A stretch of 64,000 nt of DNA from Pogonophryne albipinna. Taxonomy: Eukaryota > Chordata > Actinopteri > Perciformes > Artedidraconidae. The stretch covers positions 28,046,769 to 28,110,768 of the forward strand of contig CM053248.1 of the NCBI GenBank assembly GCA_028583405.1. Direction: 5' to 3'. Below are positions 43,547 to 54,199 of the stretch, piece after piece. The notes below the pieces were generated by a model, which was not told the DNA's origin, searched no databases, and saw nothing but the letters and a program-made list of their open reading frames with translations. The stretch's first letter is position 1, and the number at the start of each line of letters is the position of its first letter. A program made the translations under genes and the position numbers.

Positions 43547-44558
43547 TATGATAGGAACTTCATTTGTGACTCTTTGCACATAAGACTAACAAAAAATACA
43601 AATAGTTTCATATGCAACTGAGAAATTGCTAAACAACCGACCTTATGAAACATCTCTAAACAATACAGACAAGAAAAACTGTTTCAAGGACACCCGGAGA
43701 ACATCATTTTCCAATTTAGCGGAAGCCAAAGATGACAGGAAACAAGGTAATTTGCTGTAGCCCCACCAACAAACGCCCCCCCCCCACCATTCCCCGCCTG
43801 CTTCATGCGCAGTAATTATGTCCCAAAATGAATGCCATTTCATATTAAGCTGCAGTCATATTCGAACGTCAAAGATGGCCTCATTATCGGCAATCATGGG
43901 AATTAGTTACATCATTTAACCAATCCCAACTAATCATTTCCAGGATACCGCAGAAGCAGATAGAGCCATTAGAAAAGATTGGAGCTCTTAAATAGAATAA
44001 TTGACATCTATATCTTTGCTGCTGCTTTGGCTGAAGGGCTTCAGAAATTGCATTAGTTGCAATTGAAAAATCTGAACTGAGGGAAAAAGACACCACTTAG
44101 ACTTTAGCAGGGCTCTGCTCAGTGTTCCCTGCTCCCATAATGCCCCGTACCGCCTTAACAATGGTCTGCGTCGCATCCCACTGTCACCAGAGTAACAACT
44201 CGTAAAAATACAGCTGCTAAATTCAGGGGTAATAATGAAAAAGGTGTTAGAACACGGAAACACCTAGGCCATTTTTATCTCCAATAAAATGTGTATAATG
44301 TTTGTGAGTTACCGGTAAATGTTATTTTTCCCTGTGGATTTATCAAGAAATGACTTAACACGAATATAACTTAAAGATGGCCTAATAACCCTTAATGTAC
44401 CTCCTGGGGTACTAAACTGATGAAGCAGCATTACAAATAAGTTACATCTAGAAATGAGCAGAGGTGGGAGAAGTACTCAGATCCTGTACTTGAGTAAAAG
44501 TAGAAGTACCAGAGTGTAGGAATACTCTGTCAAGTAAGTCCTTTAATCAAAATGTTAC

Positions 44559-44918
44559 TTAAAGGGGATCTGCAAAATGCACTTTTGTACGTCTTTTATA
44601 CATGGGAACTCACCAAGTGTCAGAAAACACAACCCTCTCTCTTTTCCGCCATACCCAAATCTCTAAAAACGGGGCTGATACAGACTGATCCAGATTTGAA
44701 ATATCTCTGACATCAGAAACAAGGAGCTCCGCCTATATGGGCAACTCTCCACCTATCAGGGGAATGAGAGGTTGCCATGGCATGGTAACATGAGCTGGTG
44801 CCTCGCCCCCCTCCTTTGCAGGGGGGCGTGGTCAGCTGCAGCTCATTTGCCACAGAATCAGCCCTTGCAAAAACAGGACAATATATTATTCAAATATAGC
44901 ACAATAGGTCCACTTTAA
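44559..44918. mobile_element. TTAA-flanked miniature element A (piggyBac-like)
   Basis: It starts TTAAAGGGGATCTGCAAAAT and ends, on the other strand, TTAAAGTGGACCTATTGTGC. Its left end resembles the right end of element B in inverted orientation (GCAAAATGCACTTTT shared), so A and B are related and lie as an inverted pair. TTAA at both ends and in the host hAT sequence supports a TTAA target site, as used by piggyBac-type transposons. Non-coding. Confidence 0.65.
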
Positions 44919-44940
44919 AGTGGACCTATTGTGCTATATT
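44893..44940. repeat. Perfect 48-bp palindrome
   Basis: Left arm 44893-44916 and right arm 44917-44940 are exact 24-base reverse complements without a spacer, centred on TTTAAA. The palindrome is made by the abutting ends of elements A and B, which share one TTAA (44915-44918). It could extrude as a cruciform and may be unstable in cloning or sequencing. Confidence 0.95.
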
Positions 44941-46005
44941 GGAAAAATATATTGTAGGGCCATACCTATACAAAACATGTCTGTGAATTTTTTTGCTTAA
45001 AATACCAAACAGTTCACCCATTGTAACCATGCCTCATACTGCTCATACCCCTCTTTTGCAGCCCTGTTAGAGAAACGCGGATATTGGGTCCTTAGCTTGA
45101 AAAAAAAAAGAGGAGGCGGAGCTAATGCCTGATCAGAATTCTACCGGAGATAAAGTTAAATTCTGCTGTGATAAAACGCCATCCTGTTCTAAACCACATC
45201 AAAGATTATTTCTGAAACAGTATGGAGCTCAAATGCTTTTTCTCTTGCGGATTTATCACAAGGTGAGTTCCTTTTTTTTCTGCTTTTTAAAACACACTTG
45301 CTCTTCAGTACAGGTTGGCTCTGAGTGTTAGCAGGCTTGCTAATGTAAACAAAGAGGAGATTACATCCAAAACACGTCAGGCATTGTTTGATAGCAACTT
45401 TCTGTGGGTCCGCTGCCGATTTGACGTCAGATCGGCAGCAAATCTGTATCCGGTCGTACACCCGTTTTTAAAAGATTTGGGTAGGAGGAAAAGAGAGAGG
45501 GTTTTATTTTCCGACGCTGCGTGAGTTCCCCGACACACATATTTATGTATAAAAGACATCACAAAGTGCATTTTGCATGATAGGTCCCTGTTGCGACCTG
45601 GCTCAAAAGGCCACAACAAAAAGGAGACACAACATGTCAACGGGTAGGTAAAGGTGTTTATTTAGGACAAACAAATCAAATCAAAACCAGTAAAGTATGA
45701 GGTGTGGATGTCAGTGGTATCAGTAATGTAAATGCAGGGTGAGGATTGTATGGACATGTATGTGTGTGAGAGTGTTGAAGTGCACAAAGTAAAGCAACTG
45801 AAGAAACTCCTAATATACTCAACAAAACCGGTGTGCCTGCAGGGAGAAGCAGGGAGAAGCAGAGAGCGCACAGAGGCGTTAAATAGCTGCAGGACACCAG
45901 ACCCAGGTGCCCTGAGTTACTGCAATCACCAATCACCACAGCACAGACAGGACAGCCACCTCCTCTCTACTGATGAACCCACAGGGGCATCACAGTCCCC
46001 TTTAA
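44915..46005. mobile_element. TTAA-flanked miniature element B (piggyBac-like), split by an LTR
   Basis: It begins TTAAAGTGGACCTATTGTGC and ends GCATGATAGGTCCC-CTTTAA, where the dash marks the LTR insertion at 45589-45994. Excluding it, B is about 0.68 kb and matches the copy at 61155-61841 along its length, including GAGAAACGCGGAT, GGCGGAGCTAATGCCTGATC and GACGCTGCGTGAGTTCCCCG. The open frames in it (for example 45125-45331) recur in the other copy but resemble no protein I know. Non-autonomous. Confidence 0.75.
45589..45994. mobile_element. Solo LTR of a retroelement
   Basis: A 406-bp block begins TGTTGCGACCTGG and ends GGGGCATCACA, i.e. with the TG...CA ends of an LTR. It is flanked by a perfect 5-bp duplication GTCCC (45584-45588 and 45995-45999). 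Removing the block with one GTCCC restores the exact end of element B seen in the 61-kb copy. No gag, pol or env sequence lies next to it, so it is a solo LTR left by LTR-LTR recombination. Ty3/Gypsy versus endogenous retrovirus cannot be decided. Confidence 0.8.
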
Positions 46006-46371
46006 GTAAAAGTACTAGCATTAAATATGCTTAAAGTACCAAAAGTAAAATTACACATTATGCAGATTGGTCCATTTCAGAACAATATATTATGTTTTGA
46101 TAACTATTGATCATCAGTGTTATCAAAACTGGTAACGGTGCAGCTAGTTTTAATGACTTTGTATACTGCAGGGTAGATTGTGAATCTACTCCAGGTGTGA
46201 GTAAAGTATTATTTAAGTGTTGATTATATTTCACATCATTAACCCAAATCTAGTCAATAAAGATAGGAAATAATTGTATTGGAGTAAAAGTTCATGATTT
46301 ACCTCTGAGTTGTAGTAAAATAGAAGTAGCTAAAAATGAAAATAGTCAAGTAAAGTATCTCAAAAGTGTAC

Positions 46372-47152
46372 TTAAAGGTCCCATGTCATGGCCATTTCCA
46401 CTGATCATAATTCCATTGTTGAGGTCTACTAGAATAGAATTATACTGTGCAATTTTCCAAACTCACATTGGTTTCGCATACAGCATCTCTGTAAAGTATG
46501 TGTATTCACTCTCTCCACTAAACGGCTCGTTGCAGCTCTTGCCCCCCCCCCCTCCCTGTGAGCCCAGTGTGTTCCGATTGGTCGGGACGTTGTGAATCGC
46601 GCTGAGCTCCGTGGAGGTGTGATTTCCTTGTTTAGCGATACACAGCGAAACACAACCAAACTCAACCTGAACACACACAAAGTCACAGCCAAAGTAAAAA
46701 CAATAAGTGTGGCTTGATATTGAGTAAGAAAAAGGTTGATAAACGCTGTGAGAATGGATCTGCAGAGAGAATTTCGCCGCGATCCCAACTGTCTGTTATC
46801 AGCCTGCAGCCAGGGAGGAGAGATCAGCAGAGCTGCCTGCACTGAGTGTGTGAGGAAGTCCGTGGATTGGTCAATTTGGACCAATCAGCGGGGGCTTAAC
46901 GTAACGGCTCCACGGATTGGTCCATTTCGTTCCGGGGACCACATGACATCATGATGTACCCGGAAGAATCAAATGGACAGTGACGTATCTCCAACGAGGC
47001 GTTTTGGAGAGGTATTTTCTGTTTTAGAGTTTTACTCGCTACATGGTGTACTTTGAGGGTTTTGACTCTGCACACCATTTACATGCATAAAAACCTTCAT
47101 AACACACAAGGGGACGGGTACTAACCGGAAAAGCATGACATGGGACCTTTAA
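46372..47152. mobile_element. TTAA-flanked miniature element C (piggyBac-like)
   Basis: Bounded by TTAA at 46372-46375 and 47149-47152. Inside these, both ends carry the perfect 15-bp inverted repeat AGGTCCCATGTCATG. The body of 773 bp is non-coding; the 151-codon minus-strand frame within it (46429-46884) has no known domain. It is inserted in the outer hAT element, whose sequence resumes after the second TTAA. Its ends differ from A and B beyond the first bases, so it is a separate family. Confidence 0.75.
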
Positions 47153-47203
47153 GAGCGGTACTTCAGTAAATCTACTTAGTTATTTTACACCTCTGTAAAT
47201 GAG

Positions 47204-47842
47204 CCGTATGCTCATTTCGTGTTTCTGAAGCAGCCGGGTCATCCAGTTTAGTGGTTTTCTCCCAGTTTTCCCCAGTAATAAACAGGCTCTGGTCTGAGCC
47301 GCGGACCCCTGTTGTCTATCAGCACAGGTCAGTGTCTGGGGGCAAGTGGAGCCCTCGGCAAGCGCAGTGGATCATCGCTTTCCCTCAACACATCATCAGG
47401 TGCCTCTTCTGCCCCGACACATTCCTGCCATTTCATAGGCTTACTTTCAAAAGGTACATGTGACAAAACATGAAGTTGGACAGAATTGATATAAACATGT
47501 TTTATCATACTGTCAACGTTTAAAACAAAAAAAATGTAATCAGTGTTACAAGATTAAATGTAACTCCATCATCCACTGCACAATAACCAAGCAGAACATG
47601 ACAAAATAGGAGAATATAAAAATCAGCTTTAGTCAAGAAAACAAAAAGTTGGTTTACAAAAGATACATAAAACAAGAGAAACAAAGTAGAGTTAGAACAA
47701 ACAAGAAGTCAGAGGGAAATAAAAACTGTTCTTGGAATTGTAATAAATGACAGCGATATATGGTAATGGTACACTGGATGCCAGCAGATAACCCAAATGT
47801 GATAAAGGCTTCATACGCAGAGGGAACCATTCCCAGGCCCAC
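47204..47842. other. Interval between the transposon stack and the bub3 terminal exon
   Basis: No gene of its own. The right-hand part may be 3' untranslated sequence of bub3 if the alternative last exon at 47852 is used. I see a GATAAA variant but no canonical minus-strand AATAAA here. Confidence 0.4.
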
Positions 47843-47852
47843 TTAGGTTGAC
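47843..47852 (-). CDS. bub3: Candidate alternative C-terminal exon of bub3
   Basis: On the minus strand an acceptor TTTTTGGTTCACAG precedes GTCAACCTAA. If the donor CCCAA|GTGAGT at the end of the 48701 exon is used, the join encodes K-S-T-stop, giving 326 residues instead of the 324 produced when the same exon is read through to its TGA. Human BUB3 also has a canonical form extending past K-P-K (by S-P-C-T), so a splice at this place is plausible. The untranslated remainder would extend leftward. Confidence 0.45.
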
Positions 47853-48700
47853 CTGTGAACCAAAAACATGAGATTTAAACCCATTCAAAACTCTGGAGCT
47901 AACCCTGAACCATACATGGAGACAAGTGATATCCCATTTACTGAATTATGTTTAAAGTGTTTCTGACTAAGGGTCAACAGTATGACCAAAACAAAGAGCT
48001 GCTAAAATACATGTTTTAGAAGTTTATTGATTACACTTTGATCTAGGGATGCACCAATAGACTCAAACAGTTGGGTTGGCTATAGGTGATTCGAGTTGAT
48101 GTTTATATAGTATATACATTAAATACTGGAGTTTGAATGCATACATATTAGTATACACTGGTATGGGTTGGGTTCTTGGTGCATCCCTATTTCGGATGAA
48201 CAGTGAGAAAGTCATGTGGCTACTGTGGAACATAAGTGGGAGCATTTTTGTACCAATATTACAACAAAATCAAACCTTGGTCTTCAGAAAACATTCTTGA
48301 AAACGACAAATGTCCTCGGAGGAGCAAAACATTTGACCAACAATGTGTTACTGTTTGAGTCCAATATATCCGACCATATAATGCATAAAAACAATCAACG
48401 GTATTATAAAAGTTCCTGGTCAAGCATTGATTTAGTTTCACAAAAGTAGTATTTAATACAGGGCTATTGTGGGGGTACAGCAGGGTTCTATATTTACAGC
48501 AGCATACACACACTGGGGGGGGGGAGGATTTCCAAGTTCTCATCTGTCTATCTTTCAACTGTCGGATATTGAAAAGTGGACGGACAGAGATACCGATCGG
48601 CATATTGTGCAGCTGGACGTGCCTCCTTGTAAATGCAGCTGCATACAAGATTGGGTGAGTAGCGGACTGCCACAGTGAGGACACGAGGGGTGAGGGAGAC

Positions 48701-51700
48701 TCACTTGGGTTTCGTCTCGGCGTCTGTGACTTGGCGGATGAAGATGGTGTTCTCCGGGTGGTTGATGTCTCCCCTCTCGTGCATGTAGGAGGCGGCGATG
48801 GCGAGCATGGTGCCGTCGTTGTTGAAGGCCAGCGAGGCGATGCTGGTCGGGTACCTGTGGAACTGACACAGGCGCTTCTTGTTGAAAGGGTCCCAGATGT
48901 TCACAAAGCCGTCCGAGCCACCTGGAAGAAGGAGAGGTTCAAGGTCAACCTCAAAAAGATTTAGGTCGTGTTGCTGCTGAGATATGGATCTATAATAACC
49001 CTGTGTTCTTCATGTAACCTTGGCAGCTAAATGGTAAAGGTCATAGGAAAACCTGAGCTTTATAAAAGACAATTTGCACACATACAAAGACAGACTTTAA
49101 TGTTCCCTATAAATGCTCACCTGTGGGAGTATTTGCGAATGATGTGAGTGACCACTGTGCTGTAGCCACAATTAGGGACACTAAGGTCCAAAAGGTTAAA
49201 CCTATTATTATTAAGAGAGACATAAAACATTTTGTGTTGCAGGGTTTTGTTCATGATCTGTTTGGGTTTGATTGGGGAAAAATTGATCTGTGTGCTGATG
49301 TAGAAACTGCATAGTCTTATTTTTATCTTGGTTTTATAGAGATCATTGATAGACATGCACCCCTGCGTAAATTTAGAGTAAAGGCACGAGACAATCCTTG
49401 GTTTTCTGCTGAACTGTCTAGTCTCCTGCATGAGAGAAACAAGGCCTGGGCAAAGGCTAGGCAATCAGGCTCAGAGGTAGAATGGCTGTGTTTTAGGCAG
49501 CTAAGGAATAGCTTCACTTCACATGTCAAAAGTGCTAAGTCGAAGTACTATTTGTCAGTTACCACAGAAAACCTAAATAATCCTAGGAAATTTTGGAAAG
49601 CCATAAAATCGATATCCACCGATGAGATCCGTAATGAGCTACCTCCGTGCCTTACCACAGCATCTGGCACTATATCGGGCAAGACCACCATGTTAAATTG
49701 CTTTAATAAGCATCTTGTGTCCTGTGGTTCTATGTTTGATTCTGTTTCTAACTCTGCTTCTGTGAACACCCCAATCCGTGACTCTGAACAATGTGGTCTG
49801 GAAAACCCTTTCAGTTTTACTCCTTTTACTGTCAATGTTGTTCATGAAGCATTATCCAAGTTAGATCCTAAGAAACCGGCTGGCCCGGACAACGTAGAAC
49901 CTTTCTTTTTAAAGATAGCTGCAGATTTGATTGTTCCACCTCTTACTACTCTTTTTAACCTCTCCCTCAGCACAAATGCAATTCCAAAAATATGGAAGTC
50001 AGCTTATGTCTTGCCTTTACTAAAAGGAGGGGAGGCAACTCATTTAAATAACTATAGGCCAATCTCTAAATTGTCAGTTCTGGCGAAGATGCTCGAACGC
50101 CTAGTGAGTGAACAAGTAAAAGGAGTTTTTATGTAAAAATAATATCCTGTCTAAACATCAGTCAGGCTTCAGAAAGCAACATAGCACCATCACTGCAACA
50201 ATGAAAGTGGTGAATGGCATTACGAGTATTTTAGATAATAAGCAGAGTTGTGCAGCTCTATTTATTGACCTTTCCAAAGCGTTTGACACCGTTGATCATC
50301 GCATCTTAAAGCAGAGGCTACTCAGTATTGGCATATCCAGCCATGCAGTGGGGTGGTTTGTGAACTACCTCTCTGAAAGGTCCCAATGTGTTCACTTTGA
50401 TGGGCTGTCTTCGGAGTGGTTAAACATTGCTAATGGTGTTCCTCAAGGTTCTGTTTTAGGTCCACTTTTATTCTCCATATATATCAACAGTTTAGGTGAA
50501 AATGTGGATGAAGCTACTTTACATTTCTATGCGGACAATACCGTGATGTACTGTGCAGGTCCCTCCATTAAGGAGGCTGGTGTTAAATTACAGGCTGTTT
50601 TTAACATTATTCAGACTCAGCTCTCTGAGCTTAAGCTTCTTTTAAATGTTGATAAAACCAAGGTAATGCTCTTTTCTAAAGCTAAAAAGACACCGGAGCC
50701 TGCTTTGGATATTGTTACTATGCAAGGACAAGTACTAGAAGTGGTTGCCTGTTATAAATGCCTAGGTATCTGGCTTGATGATTGTCTTACTTTTAAACTT
50801 CATGTCAATAACCTGCTTAAAAAGCTGAGGGTTAGACTAGGTTTCTTTTTCAGAAACAAGTCCTGTTTCTTGCTTGAGGCCAGGAAAAGGCTAGTCACTG
50901 TGACCTTTTTACCTGTGCTGGACTATGGTGATCTGGTCTATATGAATGCACCTGCCCATTGCCTGAACAAGTTAGATGCCGCCTATCACAGCGCACTGAG
51001 ATTTGTCACTAACTGTAAAGCACTTACACATCACTGTACCCTGTATACCAAGGCAGGTTTGCCATCACTTACTGTAAAGAGGCTCAGTCATTGGTACACG
51101 TTTATTTATAAAGCTTTGTTGGGTAAACTCCCGTATTACATCTGCTCTCTGATAACACAGAGAGTTGCAAGCAGCTATCGTCTGAGATCGCATGATGTAG
51201 TATTGTTAGATGTGCCAAGAGCAAGGACTGTCTTAGGTAAGACAGCTTTTATGTGCGCAGCTCCACTTGCTTGGAACAATCTTCAGCAAGAATTGAAACT
51301 GAGCAATCTCATTCCTCTGCATGTTTTTAAAGCTAGGCTAAATGAAATGCTCGTTGATACTATGGGCACTTGTAAATGTCTATAACTATGTAAATGTATC
51401 CTGTAAATATAATGTATGATGTCCTTTATTGTTTTATGTTTCATGTGGAACCTATTTCCTGCAGGTCTCCCTTGAAAAAGAGATCTATGATCTCAATGGG
51501 ACCAATCTGATTAAATAAAGGTTTGAAATGAAATGAAAAGACTAAATGTAGGAGGAAGCTCATTTTCTCATGTACTAACTAGCCGGTCTTACCTGTGGCA
51601 AAGGTGTTATGGATACTGTGAAAGGAAATGGCATTGACAGGGTAAACTTGCTCGATTCCCTCCTCCTTCAGTCTGTGGCATTTGAAGGCATACTTCTTCT

Positions 51701-52930
51701 TCTGAATCTCCAGGCTTGGGTCCAGGTACTCCACAGCTACACGTCCCTCGATTGAACTCAAGGCGTAGCCCTGGAGAAAAGACAGAAAATATGATGTTAC
51801 AACCCAACTGCTTTTCATTAACACAGGTATCTATGACAAAGTGTTCTCATAGGAGTAAATCATCTGGCAAGCTTAAACAGTATATTTTAGTACAAGTGAG
51901 TACTTTCATTCATAAAGTTGACTTTAATTGAAAATGTACCTGTTTGTTGGGGAAGGCCCTGATGCAGCGAGTCTGATACTTGAGACTGGACTCTCTCCTT
52001 TGCAGTACGTAGCCCATGTTCCTCAAATCCCACACCAGGACTCGTCTCCCGGCTGTGCCAACGATCAGCCTGTCTCCAGCCACAGACAGGGTATACACCT
52101 TTCACAAAGACAAGAGACAGGATGAGACAGGAAAGAAACACACCACCAAAAATTCCCAATGCCTTACTTGACACTAGACAAACACAATAAGTCATAACGA
52201 ACACTTTCTATAACAAAGACTAAACAAACAAAAATGTGGTTATATGTTATTATACTATGGTGTAACTTTCGCTTTACCTTTTCAGGCTGAGTGAAGGTGC
52301 CAGCGTTGCAGGGCGTCCTTGGGTCCCACAGCCTAACTGATCTGTCCCAGCTGCCCGTTACCATGACGTTAACCTCTGGGCAGTATTCCACACAACGAAT
52401 GGGGGCGTCATGTGTTCCAACTATTGTATCTGTTTAAGGATAATATTAAAGATCAGCAGAAATTAACACATACAGCAAATACATGGCAGATGTGAAAATA
52501 TGTGGAAGGTTTAGAGACAATACTGCCTGATTAAAACTGTTATTAGTATTTGTCAGGTTTGTTATATACCTTGGTCTGTGTTCAAATCATGAGTTTTTAA
52601 TTGTGCATCTAAACCTCCACTCCAAGAATGAGTTGGGTCCTGCAAAAGAAAAGGGAATGTTATCCGTGTGTGAAGCAGACTTCTGGGGTTTAACACAATA
52701 AAAAGACTGAACAAATATACAAATCTGTGACCTACATAAAAGGCACAGTCAAGAACTGGAGCTGAGTGCTGGTACTTCATCCGCATGGTGTTGCTTCCCA
52801 CATCGAATAGGCGCACAGTGCCATCCCAGGAGGAAACCAGGAGGAACTGTGTTGCGCTGGGGCTGAACTTGACAGCAGAGATGCTGTCATCTGGTCCCTG
52901 GTTTAGCTTGTACTCGTTTGAGCCTGTCAT
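48701..52930 (-). CDS. bub3: BUB3 mitotic checkpoint WD40 protein, six coding exons
   Basis: Coding exons on the minus strand are 52930-52736, 52639-52570, 52429-52278, 52098-51940, 51770-51593 and 48921-48701, joining in frame to 324 residues with a TGA at 48701-48703. The ATG directly follows an acceptor (TTTGCAG|ATG), so exon 1 is non-coding. The product opens [11 protein letters not shown], has WD40 blades throughout (for example [26 protein letters not shown] and [14 protein letters not shown]), and ends ETKPK; it is close to human BUB3 along its length. BUB3 is a seven-bladed propeller that binds GLEBS motifs of BUB1 and BUBR1 and brings them to phosphorylated KNL1 at kinetochores in the spindle checkpoint; this is family knowledge. 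The last intron (48922-51592) is enlarged by an antisense LINE. The end CCCAAGTGAGT doubles as stop context and a consensus splice donor. Confidence 0.95.
49100..51539 (+). mobile_element. 5'-truncated, inactivated L2/CR1-like LINE in a bub3 intron
   Basis: The plus-strand reading begins with the end of an endonuclease domain (motif VSDHCAV near 49147), runs through a linker, and covers a full reverse transcriptase and thumb region to TAA at 51383-51385. A 3' untranslated region follows, ending in AATAAAGGTTTGAAATGAAA repeats. Breaks: the 5' part is missing; an in-frame TAG interrupts at 49312-49314; a frameshift lies near 50120-50140 (frame 1 to frame 2); and the catalytic YADD motif reads YADN (codon at 50537-50539). 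RT signatures present include [27 protein letters not shown] and [10 protein letters not shown]. The family is of the L2/CR1/Rex group by appearance; the clade is not fixed. It is opposite in orientation to bub3. I found no convincing target duplication. Confidence 0.88.
49552..51385 (+). pseudogene. LINE ORF2 reverse transcriptase, frameshifted
   Basis: Two open pieces, 49552-50136 and 50201-51385, belong to one reverse transcriptase reading frame. They are separated by a frameshift, and the coding similarity continues upstream to 49315. The second piece is otherwise uninterrupted for 394 codons. The N in place of the second catalytic aspartate would abolish polymerisation even without the frameshift. 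No function for the host is implied. Confidence 0.85.
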
Positions 52931-53893
52931 CTGCAAAGATTACACATATCGGTAAGTCTGAAATTGTAACCAAGTGACGCAATAAATGCATAAAAGAGAC
53001 ATTTACAGTAAATATAACAATCATTCACACCAAAAGAATACAGTTGCAAAAGCATAAGTGTATGTAGATCAGACAATAACATCTCATACCAGAGGCTTAA
53101 ATATGTCCATAGAGTTGATTAGAAACCTCTTAGTGGCTGAAATACACATGTTTTTAAATAATATACTTCAGGAAAGTAATACTACAATAGCCTGCCTGGC
53201 ATTACAATGCTAAAAGGGTATGTTGTTTTTTTTATTCCCTGTATATTACTGATTTACTCTGACCAAAAACCACTTGATCCTAACTAAACCACTAACATAG
53301 CAAGAAAGTTCAGGAAATTAAACTGTAAAATGTAAGAGAAAACATTAAAAATACTTCCACATTCATAATGCTAGCTGAACAACCTTAACATACAGGTGGG
53401 GGTTGTAAAGAGTTTGCTTTCCCAGATATCGATATCGGATGTTAACTTCAGATAGGTATTTAATTGGGCTTTATTACTTTGTTTTCTTCCTAAACCATGT
53501 CCCTTAAAAAGGAACAACAACGTAGATGTTTTTTATAGAGTTACTGAAGCCAACATCAATGGAGGACAACCGCTCTCCAGCTTGTTGTTAGCCTAGCCCA
53601 GTGACAGCGCTTGAGGGTTTAGCTTGCTTGCTAGCTAGCCCTACTAAGTACTTTACTTAAAAGCTAAAGCTAAACAATATGGTTTTATGTTGCAAGGCTG
53701 GTGCAAATATGACTTTACGTTGTGTGATCTCGATATAATGTGTTCTTGAGATCGACAACACGACATGTACCGCTACATATAGCAATTACACCTAGCCTTC
53801 TGCTAATGGCACTGGTGTCTGCTAATGCTAGCTTGAAAACGGTCAAGATAACGTAGGTTAAAGCCTTGATGATGGCATTTTCAGTTTACTTAC

Positions 53894-54000
53894 CGCTTCG
53901 GTTTGGTGTGCTCCCGATGCGAATGGTAACTTTCTTTCACCGCGGAATTATTATATATTGTTTAACAGCAAAATATAGAATATATAACGTGGAAATGCTA
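53894..54000 (-). other. bub3: Non-coding first exon of bub3
   Basis: A donor GTAAGTAAAC follows AACCGAAGCG on the minus strand, placing the exon end at 53894. The partner acceptor sits immediately before the ATG at 52930. The upstream limit is approximate, since no start site is defined. Confidence 0.6.
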
Positions 54001-54110
54001 CAAAGCAATGTGGCTGCGTGAAGCTATATCCTTAGCTAGTAGCGGCGCCGATGCTGATTGGTTGAGTCGAATGTTCAAGTTCCCGCCTGCGACATGATTG
54101 GTTCGTTTAA
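54000..54110 (-). promoter_or_regulatory. bub3 proximal promoter with CCAAT boxes and CDE/CHR-like pair
   Basis: On the minus strand there are two CCAAT boxes (54097-54101 and 54057-54061), both in the CCAATCA context. Between them GGCGGGAA (54080-54087) is followed at once by CTTGAA (54074-54079). GGCGG plus a four-base gap plus TTGAA is the layout of CDE/CHR elements in G2/M genes bound by E2F/DREAM, and NF-Y binds paired CCAAT boxes in such promoters. The layout suits a mitotic gene. Binding is inferred. Confidence 0.5.
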
Positions 54111-54199
54111 GCTTAATGTCTATTTCCGTTGTCTCATTACAGATCACATGACGCAGGACTGTTTTCTCCTCTCTGTAAGTATGAGTATCGGTGTGTCTC

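Larger units (their letters stand above)
44459..47195. mobile_element. Outer hAT-type miniature element carrying nested insertions
   Basis: The left end is CAGAGGTGGGAGAAGTACTC and the right end on the other strand begins CAGAGGTGTAAAATAAC. The flanking 8-bp sites GAAATGAG (44451-44458) and TAAATGAG (47196-47203) match at seven of eight positions, as expected for a hAT target duplication. Without its insertions the element would be about 0.5 kb. Its own sequence runs on both sides of two insertions: GTTAC-TTAA resumes as TTAA-GTAAAAGTACTAGC, and GTGTAC-TTAA resumes as TTAA-GAGCGGTACTTCAG. No transposase is present. Confidence 0.8.

Noticed and set aside
43128..43554. 8-bp target duplication for the hAT element at 43136
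   Set aside because: The flanking octamers agree at only about half of their positions.
46429..46884. 151-codon minus-strand frame as a possible gene
   Set aside because: It lies wholly inside the TTAA-flanked element C, has no domain, and has no start or splice context.
49020..51560. Target-site duplication for the bub3-intron LINE
   Set aside because: A CTAAATG word occurs on both sides, but the left edge of the element is undefined, so the match is not convincing.
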